Source: JBHELB01 sp041859045
Lineage (GTDB): Bacteria > Hydrogenedentota > Hydrogenedentia > Hydrogenedentales > SLHB01
Direction of reading: 5' to 3'
NCBI GenBank assembly: GCA_041859045.1
Contig: JBHELB010000039.1
Span: 1-64,000 of the forward strand
Length of the DNA stretch: 64,000 nucleotides
Shown piece after piece: positions 1 to 8,774 of this stretch; position 1 is the first letter of the stretch; every line of letters starts with the position of its first letter. The translations under genes and the position numbers were made by a program. The notes below the pieces were generated by a model that worked only from the letters and a program-made list of their open reading frames with translations, had not been told where the DNA came from and searched no databases.

Positions 1-2
1 GC

Positions 3-206
3 CCCCACCAGGGCTTTGTTTTTATCGTGGTGGGATTTCTCCATGCGCGAAACTATGGAGGTTTTTGGACACCACGCTTGGCAGACGGGAGGCCTAGAGA
101 ACCGCTGAGCGCTTTAGGTTCCATCTCTATGACCATCGGCACCAGTGCACTTTCAGACGCCGCTTTGGCAGGTGTACGGAAGGCATCCTTGGTGAAAGTG
201 CTTTGA
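3..206 (+). CDS. possible 3' end of a gene entering from the left edge
   Basis: The frame beginning at base 3 is open for 67 codons from the window edge to a TGA at 204-206. The first residues are hydrophobic (around FVFIVVGFLHA), the rest is mixed. I do not recognise the product. It may be the tail of a protein whose body lies outside the window, or chance; the other two forward frames close by about base 108. From 207 to 305 I see no gene. Confidence 0.25.
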   Translation, partial: PHQGFVFIVVGFLHARNYGGFWTPRLADGRPREPLSALGSISMTIGTSALSDAALAGVRKASLVKVL

Positions 207-305
207 ATAGAGGAGCACGCGACGGGCAACATCGAGTTGTGGGCTGTTATTCAAGATCTGTAATGTGTGCAAAGAACCGGATAGGGCGCACATGGAGACG
301 ACGAC

Positions 306-704
306 ATGGTTGACTTGAGCAAAACATACGAAGCATTGCTCGATGGGATACTATCTCAGCCAGAAAATGCGAAGTTGCTGGATGATCGAGATAGGAACCG
401 GATGACGATAATTCCAGCAAATGGGAAGAAATTCACCATCATTGAAATCAACAATAAAGAGGCAGCGGATACATCAATAAGCGTTTGGGAAAAAAGAACG
501 TTGTTACAGAAGGAGCTCGGGAGAGAGGATTTAGCGGAGATATTTGGGACTTTCTGGAAACAGTTGGAGCAATGGAGAGAATATCAGGCCTTATTGTTTG
601 TGGCGTTTCAGACCGAAAACAAGTGGTACGAAATGTTGGTGGACTGTGCTGTGCGGAAAGTCTTGGCGGCCTATTGGGCAGATGTTACGCCTCTTCAAAA
701 ATGA
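306..704 (+). CDS. hypothetical 132-residue soluble protein
   Basis: A complete small ORF starting ATG with a weak GGAG about 9 bases upstream. The product has no signal peptide or membrane segment and is acidic and rich in aromatic residues, with a helix-like middle (about 65-100: many Leu, Glu, Trp). I recognise no family. Base composition is visibly lower in GC than everything downstream (many AAA, GAA, ATA codons), so the gene may have been acquired by transfer, or it may belong to a defence or accessory locus lying mostly left of the window. It faces the convergent glycosyltransferase gene with a 39-base gap. That it is protein coding rests on length, start and lack of a better frame. 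Confidence 0.6.
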   Translation: MVDLSKTYEALLDGILSQPENAKLLDDRDRNRMTIIPANGKKFTIIEINNKEAADTSISVWEKRTLLQKELGREDLAEIFGTFWKQLEQWREYQALLFVAFQTENKWYEMLVDCAVRKVLAAYWADVTPLQK

Positions 705-743
705 CGTGACATGCAAAGCGGCCACGCCATTTTTCAAGATGCG

Positions 744-2126
744 TCAGGAGCGTCCTCGAAAGAGCTGGTGATAGGCGATGTCCAGTAGTTGAGGCGGGCG
801 CCACAGCAGCGTCGAATACTTCCACCAAAACTTCTTGGCTGGGCTGAATTCGCTCGGCACAGCTACGGCCTTGCTGTAGACGTTCAGGTTGACGCTTCGG
901 TAGACCGAGAAGGCGCTGACTGTGCAGAGGAGCACGGCGAGCAGCAGTCTTCCCGATGCGCTGCGCCGGCTTCTTGCCCATTGCCATGCCGTGGCGATTC
1001 CAAAGGACATCAACGCGGTGACGGGGAAGAAGTAACGGCAGTCCCGAGTTCCGCCTCCTAGGATCGTCGTGTGCTTCGAGATTACAAGCGAGTAGGCGAG
1101 CATGGCGAGGAGTAGTGGCCAGGCTTGAGGGCGGTGTTTGACCGCCGCAGCGAGGCCCACGGCGCCGATCAGGAAGATGGGGGCAAAAAGGAGGACTCCG
1201 TTGGGGCCAACCAGTATCAGGTTAAGCCCATTGACCATATTGCCTCCGAAGATGGTTTGAATGTGCTGGTTATGGGGCATTGCTGGGTTGTAGGCGTGGG
1301 TGGTTCGCCAGGGGTTGCCGAAATTAATCCAATGATATCCGGCGAGAACCACGACGCATAGGGCGGCCCCGAGCGCCATGGCGCCTAGGCCGCCCCAGTC
1401 CCGCTTCTTGTGAAGGCGTGCCAGCCAGGCCACGCCATAGACCGCCGAAAATACCGCATTTTGGTACTCAATGAGCACGGCATAGCCGAGAAGCAGGCCA
1501 ACTCCAAGGAAGTAAAGTGGGCGGAGGCGCGTCGGTTCGTTTGCGAGCAGGAGGCATGCTCCGAGAAGTGTCGCGGTGACACTTGGTGTGTGGGAAAACA
1601 TGAGCGTGGCGTATCTGAACTGAAGTCCAGCCAACGCGAAGACCATTGCGGCGAGGATTGCGGCGGAGCGGGCAGCGCCGAGCATTCGCGCGCCCCAGTA
1701 GATGAGCGCTACGTTCAGCAGTGCGAGTAGGTAAATTCCCGTTGTTGCGCAGAACCGGAGAACCTGTTCGCGAACCCCTGGGCTGAATCCGAAGACGCTG
1801 TCTGCCGCAAGGCCCGCGCAGTAGAACGGGGTGAGCAGGAAAGCGGTTCCAGGTGGACGATCGGAGAAGTAGCGCCCATCGCGCCCTACCGCGTAGTCAA
1901 TCATAGCGGTATAGCGCTCGGCATCGGCCTTGGTGAGTTCGAAAGTTCCCCGCTCGGCGATGGCCCGGATGAGGGCGAAATGACTGCCGTCGTTGGTGCA
2001 GAGGAGACCGTTGTAGTTGACAAGGTAGATAACGCCGACGACTGCCAGCAGCAGCAGTAGGGGATGGCGCCATAACGGACTCGACGCGTCAGACGTTTGC
2101 GGACGGACCACACGCGATTTTCCCAT
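744..2126 (-). CDS. PMT/ArnT-like (GT39-type) membrane glycosyltransferase
   Basis: A roughly 460-residue polytopic membrane protein. The first helix is followed by an Asn-Asp (in LLCTNDGSHFALIRA) at the position where GT-C transferases carry their catalytic acidic residue in the first periplasmic loop. A later YFSDRPPG stretch matches the 'SDKPPG' signature of this superfamily. About ten further hydrophobic segments follow. Such enzymes move a sugar from a polyprenyl-phosphate carrier to a lipid or protein acceptor on the periplasmic face. I chose the ATG at 2126 because AGAAGGAGAT lies just upstream; an in-frame extension to 2303 would add a non-hydrophobic, low-complexity leader. It lies 109 bases downstream of, and on the same strand as, the GT2 gene that could make its lipid-linked donor. 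The exact donor and acceptor cannot be told. Confidence 0.75.
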   Translation of the reverse strand: MGKSRVVRPQTSDASSPLWRHPLLLLLAVVGVIYLVNYNGLLCTNDGSHFALIRAIAERGTFELTKADAERYTAMIDYAVGRDGRYFSDRPPGTAFLLTPFYCAGLAADSVFGFSPGVREQVLRFCATTGIYLLALLNVALIYWGARMLGAARSAAILAAMVFALAGLQFRYATLMFSHTPSVTATLLGACLLLANEPTRLRPLYFLGVGLLLGYAVLIEYQNAVFSAVYGVAWLARLHKKRDWGGLGAMALGAALCVVVLAGYHWINFGNPWRTTHAYNPAMPHNQHIQTIFGGNMVNGLNLILVGPNGVLLFAPIFLIGAVGLAAAVKHRPQAWPLLLAMLAYSLVISKHTTILGGGTRDCRYFFPVTALMSFGIATAWQWARSRRSASGRLLLAVLLCTVSAFSVYRSVNLNVYSKAVAVPSEFSPAKKFWWKYSTLLWRPPQLLDIAYHQLFRGRS

Positions 2127-2235
2127 GCCGACGGATCTCCTTCTAGGACAAGGGAGCGAGAATTGGTCTTTCCGACCCCCCACCGTCGGCTCAACTCCCC
2201 TCAGTGCGCTAGTATACGGTCCGTTCGAGGGCGTT

Positions 2236-3210
2236 TCAATCAGCGCTTGAAGCGACGGAACTTTGCTCGCGGTGCTCTTGAGCGGAAGGGACGCTGTCGG
2301 CAATTACAAATCGCGGGCGGCGCTTCACCTCGCGGTAGATGCCGCCGAGGTAGAGGCCGATAATGCCTAGGCAGATCATGGTGAGACTGCCGATGGCGAG
2401 TTGCAGCAGAATGACCGTGGTGAATCCCGTCAGCGCGCCTCCCACCAGCCAACGGCCGAAGGTCTGAAGGCCGAGCGCCACGGCGCTGAGCAGGAACAGG
2501 AGGCCAAACAGGGTTACCGCCTGCAACGGCAGCGAGGAGAACGAGACCAGCGCCTCGGTGGCGAGGACCGCCAGTTGCCATGTCGACCACGCCGAGCGCC
2601 CACCCGCCCGCTCTGCCACCTCGAACTCGATTCGTGCATGTCGGAATCCGAGCCACTCCGTCATGCCGCGGTAGAAGGTTAGGGTTTCCGGCATGCGCAG
2701 CCAGGCATTCACCACTTTTCGGCTGAGCAGTTTGAAATCGCTGGCCCCCGCTAGGTCGAAGCCGGACAGCCGGCACATCAGCGTGGTGAAGGCTCCCGCC
2801 ATCCACCGCCGCCACGTCGGTTCCGCGCCGCGCCGCGCTTTCACAGCATCGACCACGTCGTAATCGCCGGTGTCCCACAAGCGCAGCATTTCTGGGAGCA
2901 GTCGCGGCGGATGCTGAAGATCCGCGTCCATGACGATCACAGCGCGTCCCCGCGCCTGGGCCAGCCCCGCTGCGAGCGCCGACTCCTTGCCGAAGTTCCG
3001 GCTCAGCCGCAGCGCGCGGAGAAAGGGCATCCACGCCGCGAGACGCTTGATGGTGTCCCACGTATCGTCGCGCGACCCGTCATCGACCAGGACAATCTCG
3101 AATGGGCGTCCTAGCGGCGTGAGTGTGGCGCAGATTTCCTCGAGGCTACGCTCCAGCAGCGCGCCTTCGCCATACACCGGGATGACGATGGACAGTTCCA
3201 CCTGATCCAT
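2236..3210 (-). CDS. GT2 polyprenyl-phosphate glycosyltransferase (DPM1/GtrB/ArnC-like)
   Basis: A 324-residue protein. The N-terminal GT-A domain (about 5-230) starts with LSIVIPVYGEG and contains the nucleotide-binding VLVDDGSRDDT motif and the metal-binding DAD triad in VIVMDADLQHPP. Two C-terminal transmembrane helices (about 235-300) end in the YLGGIYREVKRRPRF stretch typical of GtrB and related enzymes, which transfer a sugar from a nucleotide donor to undecaprenyl-phosphate on the cytoplasmic side. The downstream GT39-like gene on the same strand is the natural user of that lipid-linked sugar. Start ATG with GGAG six bases upstream. The sugar is not predictable from sequence alone. Confidence 0.88.
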   Translation of the reverse strand: MDQVELSIVIPVYGEGALLERSLEEICATLTPLGRPFEIVLVDDGSRDDTWDTIKRLAAWMPFLRALRLSRNFGKESALAAGLAQARGRAVIVMDADLQHPPRLLPEMLRLWDTGDYDVVDAVKARRGAEPTWRRWMAGAFTTLMCRLSGFDLAGASDFKLLSRKVVNAWLRMPETLTFYRGMTEWLGFRHARIEFEVAERAGGRSAWSTWQLAVLATEALVSFSSLPLQAVTLFGLLFLLSAVALGLQTFGRWLVGGALTGFTTVILLQLAIGSLTMICLGIIGLYLGGIYREVKRRPRFVIADSVPSAQEHREQSSVASSAD

Positions 3211-3300
3211 TCAATTCTCCATCCGTTTTCCCCGAGCACGCGGGACGTTTCAGGCCTCCCTCACCGTAGCGCGCCGCCTCGCGCAGGTCAAGAATGCCGT

Positions 3301-3330
3301 TTGCGGCCCGATCCCCCGCTTGGGTATACT
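3301..3330 (+). promoter_or_regulatory. sigma-70-type promoter for the DUF3299 gene
   Basis: TTGCGG (3301-3306), an 18-base spacer, then TATACT (3325-3330). It points at the TTG-start gene at 3395, leaving a leader of about 55 bases. It fits the pattern seen repeatedly in this window. Confidence 0.45.
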
Positions 3331-3394
3331 TGCGCACACTTCCGGGGCGGCTTGGGCTTCGGAAAAACCTCTCGACTAGAGGAGGAAACATCCC

Positions 3395-4024
3395 TTGAGG
3401 CGTCGTGTAGTTCGTGAATTGGTCACAGTCGCTGGCGTGGTCGTTATTTTGCTGGCGTTGGTGGTGTTTAACTCCCAGGTTTCCCGAGGTGGCAAGAAAG
3501 AGCGCATGGAGCAGTACCGCCGCACCGTGGAGACGCAGCGCGAGACCGAAGGGCAGAGTCTGCTGAAGTGGGACCAGATGCGGCAGACCAAGCGGGCAAA
3601 CAGCAGCAGCGCCCCGATCTTCGCCGATGACCTCTCCGCGCTGGACGGAAAAGAAGTCACGCTGCTTGGGTTCATGGCGCCGATCGATCAGTTCCAGGAC
3701 GTGAGCTACTTCATGTTGTTGCCGGTCCCTATCGAATGCTTTTTCTGCTCCGCCCCGCCGATGCGCGAGATCATGTACGTCGAATTGGTGCAGGGCAAGC
3801 GCGCGGATATCGTGAATGAGCCGGTTGCGATTACAGGCACGTTGACTCTGAGCCGCGAGGCGGGATCGCAGTTCTTCTACTCGATCAAGGATGCCCAGTG
3901 GGCCGCGGGCGAGAAGAATACTAAACTCACCCCGAAGAACACTGGCTCGGAACACCGTATGCACCAGATGCAGCAGGGATTGAGCCGCAGCGGTGTCGGA
4001 ACCGCCGCACCCGCCGGGTCGTAG
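3395..4024 (+). CDS. DUF3299-like membrane-anchored protein
   Basis: A 209-residue protein with one N-terminal transmembrane segment (about 8-26), a charged, coiled-coil-prone linker (30-65), and a beta-rich domain (about 75-170). The domain has the pattern of DUF3299 proteins: a 'GKEVTLLGFMAPID' strand, a hydrophobic strand, then a Cys-containing 'ECFFCSAPP' segment. The C-terminal 30 residues are Met/Gln/Gly rich and probably disordered. The start is TTG with GGAGGAAA seven bases upstream; no ATG gives as good a site. DUF3299 proteins are mostly periplasmic or lipoproteins of unknown role, and the Cys pair might bind metal or form a disulfide. The downstream GT39-like gene follows after 36 bases and may be co-transcribed. 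Confidence 0.7.
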   Translation: MRRRVVRELVTVAGVVVILLALVVFNSQVSRGGKKERMEQYRRTVETQRETEGQSLLKWDQMRQTKRANSSSAPIFADDLSALDGKEVTLLGFMAPIDQFQDVSYFMLLPVPIECFFCSAPPMREIMYVELVQGKRADIVNEPVAITGTLTLSREAGSQFFYSIKDAQWAAGEKNTKLTPKNTGSEHRMHQMQQGLSRSGVGTAAPAGS

Positions 4025-4060
4025 TGCAACTCCACAGTACGGGGGAGGGATGCGCGGGGC

Positions 4061-5827
4061 ATGACCGAACGCGGACCGACCGAGGCGATGTCCTCTAGGA
4101 CGTGGGTCCGAACGGCCGCGTGGTTTCTGCTCATTCTTACCGTGGCGGCCAGTCTGCGGTTCTACAACATCCAGCATGCAGGCGTCTTCGCGATGGACGA
4201 GGCCCGGTATCTGCTCGATGCCGACGCCAAGCGCATCGAGATGCAGCATCTACTGGAAATTGCGCGCCTCAAGTTCGCCGAACGCGCGGGCGGACCGGAG
4301 TTTCGACTCGCCGACTACCTTCCTCAGATGCACGCCGACCTTGCAGAACATGGCGTCTTCTTTCCTAAAACGCTTTTCTATTACCTCGCAGGCGCAATGA
4401 TGTTGTGCACCGGCTTCGTCACGTGGTCGGGCGCGGCGATTCAGGCCCTGTTCGGCGTGCTCAGCGTGGCCATGTTGTTCTTTCTTGTCCGTCGCGTGCA
4501 CAGTACGCGCGCCGCCCTTGCCGCCGCAGCGATTCTGGCGCTCTCGGCGTTTCACCTTTACTACTCCCGCACCGCCTACACCCAGTGTCTGCCGGGATTC
4601 TTCGTGCTTGCGGCCCTCGCCGCGCACGCACGCTGGGGAACGGGCCAAGGCGGCGTGGCGTGGCTGTTCGTGGCGGGACTTGCGCTGGGTGCGGGGCTTT
4701 GGGGGGCGTACCAGACGCTGGCGCTGGTTCCCGCGCTGGCCTGCACGCACCTCTATGTGAGTGCGCTCGCGCCGGATTTCTGGGCGCGGGTGCGGCGCGT
4801 CTTCGCCGCGGCATTTGTGGGACTGGGCGCCGCCGCCGCGCTGCTCGTCGCAGAAGCGCCGACGTATCCCCTCATCCTGCTGTTTCGCGCGTTCGGCATG
4901 GAGTACCCCCACGCCACGTATCTCGAGCTCAATGTGCCGCGCTGGACGTATCACACCCAACTCCCCACGCACTGGGGCGGGCTGCTGGTGTTCCCGTATT
5001 ACCTCAGCCGCTTCGAAGGCATCGCCACGATGGCGGCGATGCTGCTCGTCGCCGCATTGGGTATTGGAGCGTGCTGGCCGCGCCGTGGCGAACGCGCGGG
5101 CGTGGTCAGTCTACTGCGCCATCCCGCCGTGCCCTATCTTGCGATTCCGCTTGCGCTGCCGTTCCTCGTGCTGGCGGTAAAGACGGTGCTCGTCATCCGG
5201 TCATACGTGCACATCGTGCCGTTTGTGGCGGGAGTGCTCGGCGTAGCGGTGGCGGCGGCGTGGAACACGCAGCGCCGTAGTGTGCGCGTCGTGCTCGCGC
5301 TGGCATTGCTTATTGCGGCGGTGTCTTCCGTCCGGCAGGGGGGCGATACCTTGCGCATTCGCAGCGGTTACGATCCTGCGCAATCCGCGTTTCTCGTCGA
5401 CATGGAACGCCGCGGCGCAGCCCTCGTGCCCGGCCCGCAATCGCTGATCCCCGCGTGCTACATGACCGCTGCGGGGCTGGAGCCATACGGCACGGCTATG
5501 CCGGACGGCCGCCTGCGCCCGCAATTCCTCGTCTGCGACCTGCAGGAACTCAGCGTGGGACCTTACCCGGACCAGTTTGGTCTCATTCCCGCAGGCGCGA
5601 ACCCGATACTCTCCTACGAGCAGCGCATCACCCGACCCTTAGTCGAGTCCGAGGGCATCCCCGCGTTCGGGTACGAGACCCCGCTCTGGAGTCTGCGCCG
5701 GGCATACGGGGTCGACCTTGACCGCGCCGCGAAGGTCCTTGTCTACGACCTCACCGACGTTCCTACCCATGCCCCGCGTATTTCCCCGGATATCCCCACG
5801 GAAATCACCAAGAATATCCCGAGATAG
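4061..5827 (+). CDS. PMT/ArnT-like (GT39-type) membrane glycosyltransferase
   Basis: A 588-residue polytopic protein with an N-terminal helix (about 18-33), then a periplasmic loop with AMDEARYLLDAD. The Asp-Glu there occupies the catalytic acidic site of GT-C transferases. At least nine further hydrophobic segments follow (between about 105 and 440) and a soluble C-terminal domain of about 140 residues. Probably transfers a lipid-linked sugar at the outer face of the inner membrane. It is distinct from the shorter homologue at 744-2126 and lies on the opposite strand. The start ATG has GGGAGGG about 12 bases upstream; an internal ATG at 4088 is a less likely alternative. It converges on the GH38 gene with 11 bases between the stops and no obvious terminator. 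Confidence 0.78.
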   Translation: MTERGPTEAMSSRTWVRTAAWFLLILTVAASLRFYNIQHAGVFAMDEARYLLDADAKRIEMQHLLEIARLKFAERAGGPEFRLADYLPQMHADLAEHGVFFPKTLFYYLAGAMMLCTGFVTWSGAAIQALFGVLSVAMLFFLVRRVHSTRAALAAAAILALSAFHLYYSRTAYTQCLPGFFVLAALAAHARWGTGQGGVAWLFVAGLALGAGLWGAYQTLALVPALACTHLYVSALAPDFWARVRRVFAAAFVGLGAAAALLVAEAPTYPLILLFRAFGMEYPHATYLELNVPRWTYHTQLPTHWGGLLVFPYYLSRFEGIATMAAMLLVAALGIGACWPRRGERAGVVSLLRHPAVPYLAIPLALPFLVLAVKTVLVIRSYVHIVPFVAGVLGVAVAAAWNTQRRSVRVVLALALLIAAVSSVRQGGDTLRIRSGYDPAQSAFLVDMERRGAALVPGPQSLIPACYMTAAGLEPYGTAMPDGRLRPQFLVCDLQELSVGPYPDQFGLIPAGANPILSYEQRITRPLVESEGIPAFGYETPLWSLRRAYGVDLDRAAKVLVYDLTDVPTHAPRISPDIPTEITKNIPR

Positions 5828-5838
5828 CGCGCAGCCCG

Positions 5839-8598
5839 CTACGCTTTCCCTAGTTTTAGTTCCACCGTGTAGATCTTCTTGGGACCGACGCGCAGGGCGA
5901 TCTGGTTCCCGCGTTTCACGGCGAGCGCGCCTAGGCGTTTTTCCTCGAGCGTGAGTTCGTGCGCTGCGATCACAGGCCACAACGTCTCAAGCGTGCCGCG
6001 CGCGGTCTTTGTCGTGGGATTGAACACGCGCACGATCATGCTGCGTCCGTTTTCGGAGCGTTTGATGCCGCTGAACACCAGCGGTCCGTCGCCGAGTTGG
6101 ACCAGACACTGCCGCAAGGGCCACGCGCCTTCGTTGCGGCCCGACTGCATCGCGCGCAGCGGCGTCGCAAACTGTTGCGCCACGCGCGGCGCCGCGGCGG
6201 CCTCCCAGTCCCCGGCGTGCGGATACACGGCATAGCGGAACGTGTGAATTCCAAGACACTGCAAGCCTTCGCGCTTGGGCGGCGGGATCGCGTAGTCGAG
6301 GTTGACCTGCGCCAACGTCCGCAGCAACGTCACGGCGATGCGCCGTTCGCGATCGTCGATGGCCTCGCCCTCCGGCAGTCCATCCACCAGCACGGCGAGT
6401 CCGCGCGTGCCGTCATTGAGGCCCATGAACGTCAGTTGCGGGCGCGTACCGCTGGCCGGTTCGGCCCAGCCCGTGGAATCGGGCAGCGGAATCGGATGCT
6501 CAATCACGTTGAAGGGACGGTCGGTCCACACTTGGTCCGTCTTGAGTCCTGTCGGAAACACCGCGCGCAGGCGGTGGTCCCGCACCGCGCGGTTGTCTAC
6601 TTCCGTCTCGACTTCAACCCACGGCACATCGCGCTTCAGGACGATTCGGCTCACGATGGGCAGCAGCGCCAGTTCGCTGGAGCGACGGGTCGCGTCGCCC
6701 GAGGCGGGGACGCGCAACGTCTGTTCGACGCGGAACACGGCGCGCGCGGGGCCGTTCTCTTCGAGCGTCACTTTGGCCCGCTTGCCGAGCGTCGAAAACA
6801 CGCGGTCCTTCTTCGGGGGCGCATACGACCACGGCGTGCCCGCGCTGCCGTTGTCTTCGAATACGTTGAGGTTCGCATACGTCTTGCGCGTCTTCTTTTG
6901 CGTTACGTTGAAACTGCCGTCGCGGTTGATGCTCAGGCGCACCTGCGCGTTCTCCGCCGCGTCGCGGCCCGTGGCCAGTCCTTCCGTCACTGGGACTTTG
7001 TCGCACGGCGTGACCGTGAACGCCGCATACCCCATCCCGGGCAGGTCCTTCGCGAGAAGATCCACGTCGTACCGGTTCACCGCCGAGACCTGCGGCCAGT
7101 CGGTGCGGAGTTGCACGCTCGCCGTGACCGGACGCGGCCCGCGCACCTGCATCGGCACCACGCGGCCATCGGCATCCTTCAACACAAACGCGCTGGGGGT
7201 CTTCTTCTTCGGGAAATCCACCGTGACCGTCATGACGTCCGTGCGCGGATACGGCAGACTATTCCAGACGGTTACGACGCTGCCGTCTTTGTCGAGGTGG
7301 CGCGTGTCGATACGTCGCGTCAGATTTGACAGCGCGCGCCGCGCGACCTCCTCGCCGATCATGCGCGTCTGCTCGAAGCGAAACACCATGTCCTCATGCA
7401 CTTCGTCGACGGAACACGCCATGATGCTGTCGTGCGCGTGGTTTTGGAGCAAGTGCTTCCACGCGATCTCGATGAAGCGTTCCGGATACTCCGCGCCCTC
7501 GAGCCAATCCGCCACGGCCATCGGCTCCGCCCAGCGTTCGAGCGCCGTGGTGGCGCACGCGTTCGCTTGCTTGAGGTACATGCGCGCGGAAATGCCATCG
7601 CCCATCACCATCGACGACCCGGGCTTCTTGGCGGGCACGCGCATCTCGCCTTTTAATACGGGAAGGTTCTTCACCTCGCGGCGTAGCTTCGCCACGTATT
7701 CCGGCAGCGAACTTTGAAACACGCGGCCTTCCTTCAGGCACCGGTCGGCCTCGCGGATGATGCGCGGTTCTTCGGGATTCGGCGCGGTCGTGTCGCAGCC
7801 CTGCATGAGCAGCAGGTGCCGCGTCGTGAATTCGTGGCGGTCTTCCTCAAGCAAGTCATGGATGCCCGGGCCGATCTTCTCCTTGAGGAAGCGGCTCACG
7901 TGGTTCATCGCATAGATCGCCTCATACTGATTGGGCATGTCCGCGCAGCGCACCGGAAGCCCAATCTCGTCCCAATCGATCGTCACCGTCGTATGCGGCC
8001 GTCCGTCCACCGTCGGACGGTAGACGTGGAAGTAGAAGTTGTAGCGTCCGCGGCGACTGAACTGCGAGCACAGCGCCCGCGAGCCGTCCGGGGATTCCCA
8101 CCAGAACTCGGCCTTCGCGCGATCGCGCCCCACGCCGCGGTAGAACATGCAGGTATCAATGCCGAACCCTGCGTAGATCTGCGGGAGTTGCGCCGTATGG
8201 CCAAAGGAAAAAGGCGTATAGCCGACCTTCATCACGCCGCCGAACTCGCGGGCGATCTTGTGGCCCAACAGGAGATTGCGCACGATCGACTCGCCCGAGA
8301 TGCCGTTCATGTCCGGCGCGGTGTACCACGGGCCGACCCAGATGCGTTTCTCCTTCACGTACCTTTTGATCTTCGCTTCCATTTCCGGCCGGATCTCGAG
8401 GTAATCCTCCAGCACGACCGTCTGCGAGTCGAGGTGATAGCAGGTATAGTCGGGGTGCGTGTCGAGGATGTGCAACAGCGTGTCCATGATATCCACGAGC
8501 ATCATCCGGACATGCTGGAAAGGACGACGCCATTCGCGGTCCCAGTGGGTGTTCGAAATTACGTGCATCTCATACGGACGTGGCTTCGGCTTTTTCAT
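5839..8598 (-). CDS. GH38-like alpha-mannosidase with altered nucleophile site
   Basis: A 919-residue cytoplasmic protein (no signal peptide) with the full-length architecture of family 38 alpha-mannosidases: N-terminal catalytic barrel, helical bundle, then beta-sandwich domains. The zinc-binding motif NTHWDREW is at 16-23 (His18, Asp20), and the second zinc-ligand region NHAHDSIMACSVDEVH is intact near 390-405. In bacterial members the nucleophile, which also binds zinc, is the Asp of a PDSFG-type motif. Here the segment reads TPFSFGH, so Phe130 (codon TTT, bases 8209-8211) stands at that position. The enzyme may be inactive, use another residue, or belong to a divergent subgroup. I chose the ATG at 8598, preceded by TTTGGAGAT, over an upstream in-frame start at 8634. 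It would act on mannosides or mannosylglycerate-like substrates if active. Confidence 0.85.
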   Translation of the reverse strand: MKKPKPRPYEMHVISNTHWDREWRRPFQHVRMMLVDIMDTLLHILDTHPDYTCYHLDSQTVVLEDYLEIRPEMEAKIKRYVKEKRIWVGPWYTAPDMNGISGESIVRNLLLGHKIAREFGGVMKVGYTPFSFGHTAQLPQIYAGFGIDTCMFYRGVGRDRAKAEFWWESPDGSRALCSQFSRRGRYNFYFHVYRPTVDGRPHTTVTIDWDEIGLPVRCADMPNQYEAIYAMNHVSRFLKEKIGPGIHDLLEEDRHEFTTRHLLLMQGCDTTAPNPEEPRIIREADRCLKEGRVFQSSLPEYVAKLRREVKNLPVLKGEMRVPAKKPGSSMVMGDGISARMYLKQANACATTALERWAEPMAVADWLEGAEYPERFIEIAWKHLLQNHAHDSIMACSVDEVHEDMVFRFEQTRMIGEEVARRALSNLTRRIDTRHLDKDGSVVTVWNSLPYPRTDVMTVTVDFPKKKTPSAFVLKDADGRVVPMQVRGPRPVTASVQLRTDWPQVSAVNRYDVDLLAKDLPGMGYAAFTVTPCDKVPVTEGLATGRDAAENAQVRLSINRDGSFNVTQKKTRKTYANLNVFEDNGSAGTPWSYAPPKKDRVFSTLGKRAKVTLEENGPARAVFRVEQTLRVPASGDATRRSSELALLPIVSRIVLKRDVPWVEVETEVDNRAVRDHRLRAVFPTGLKTDQVWTDRPFNVIEHPIPLPDSTGWAEPASGTRPQLTFMGLNDGTRGLAVLVDGLPEGEAIDDRERRIAVTLLRTLAQVNLDYAIPPPKREGLQCLGIHTFRYAVYPHAGDWEAAAAPRVAQQFATPLRAMQSGRNEGAWPLRQCLVQLGDGPLVFSGIKRSENGRSMIVRVFNPTTKTARGTLETLWPVIAAHELTLEEKRLGALAVKRGNQIALRVGPKKIYTVELKLGKA

Positions 8599-8694
8599 GC
8601 GAAATCTCCAAAAGTTCTGACGCAAACGGGTCAAATCCTACCACGCTTGGCCAGAAATCGGAAATTTCCTCGGGGGCAAAGAAAGGGAAAAAAG

Positions 8695-8745
8695 AATTTC
8701 ACCACCGAGACACAGAGAGCACAGAGAAGAGAAATCGAGGAAGAA
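8695..8745. repeat. dispersed 'CACCGAGACACAGAG'-type repeat copy
   Basis: The purine-rich stretch with TTTCACCACCGAGACACAG followed by AGAGCACAGAGAAG lies between the GH38 start and the next gene. Near-identical short intergenic sequences recur in many environmental bacterial genomes and give a spurious 'FTTETQRAQR' peptide when translated. A related purine-rich element occurs at 30674-30714. Function unknown; I infer an intergenic mobile or repetitive element, not a gene. Confidence 0.5.
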
Positions 8746-8774
8746 TGAGAGAACATCAGGAGCGATGCAGTCCT

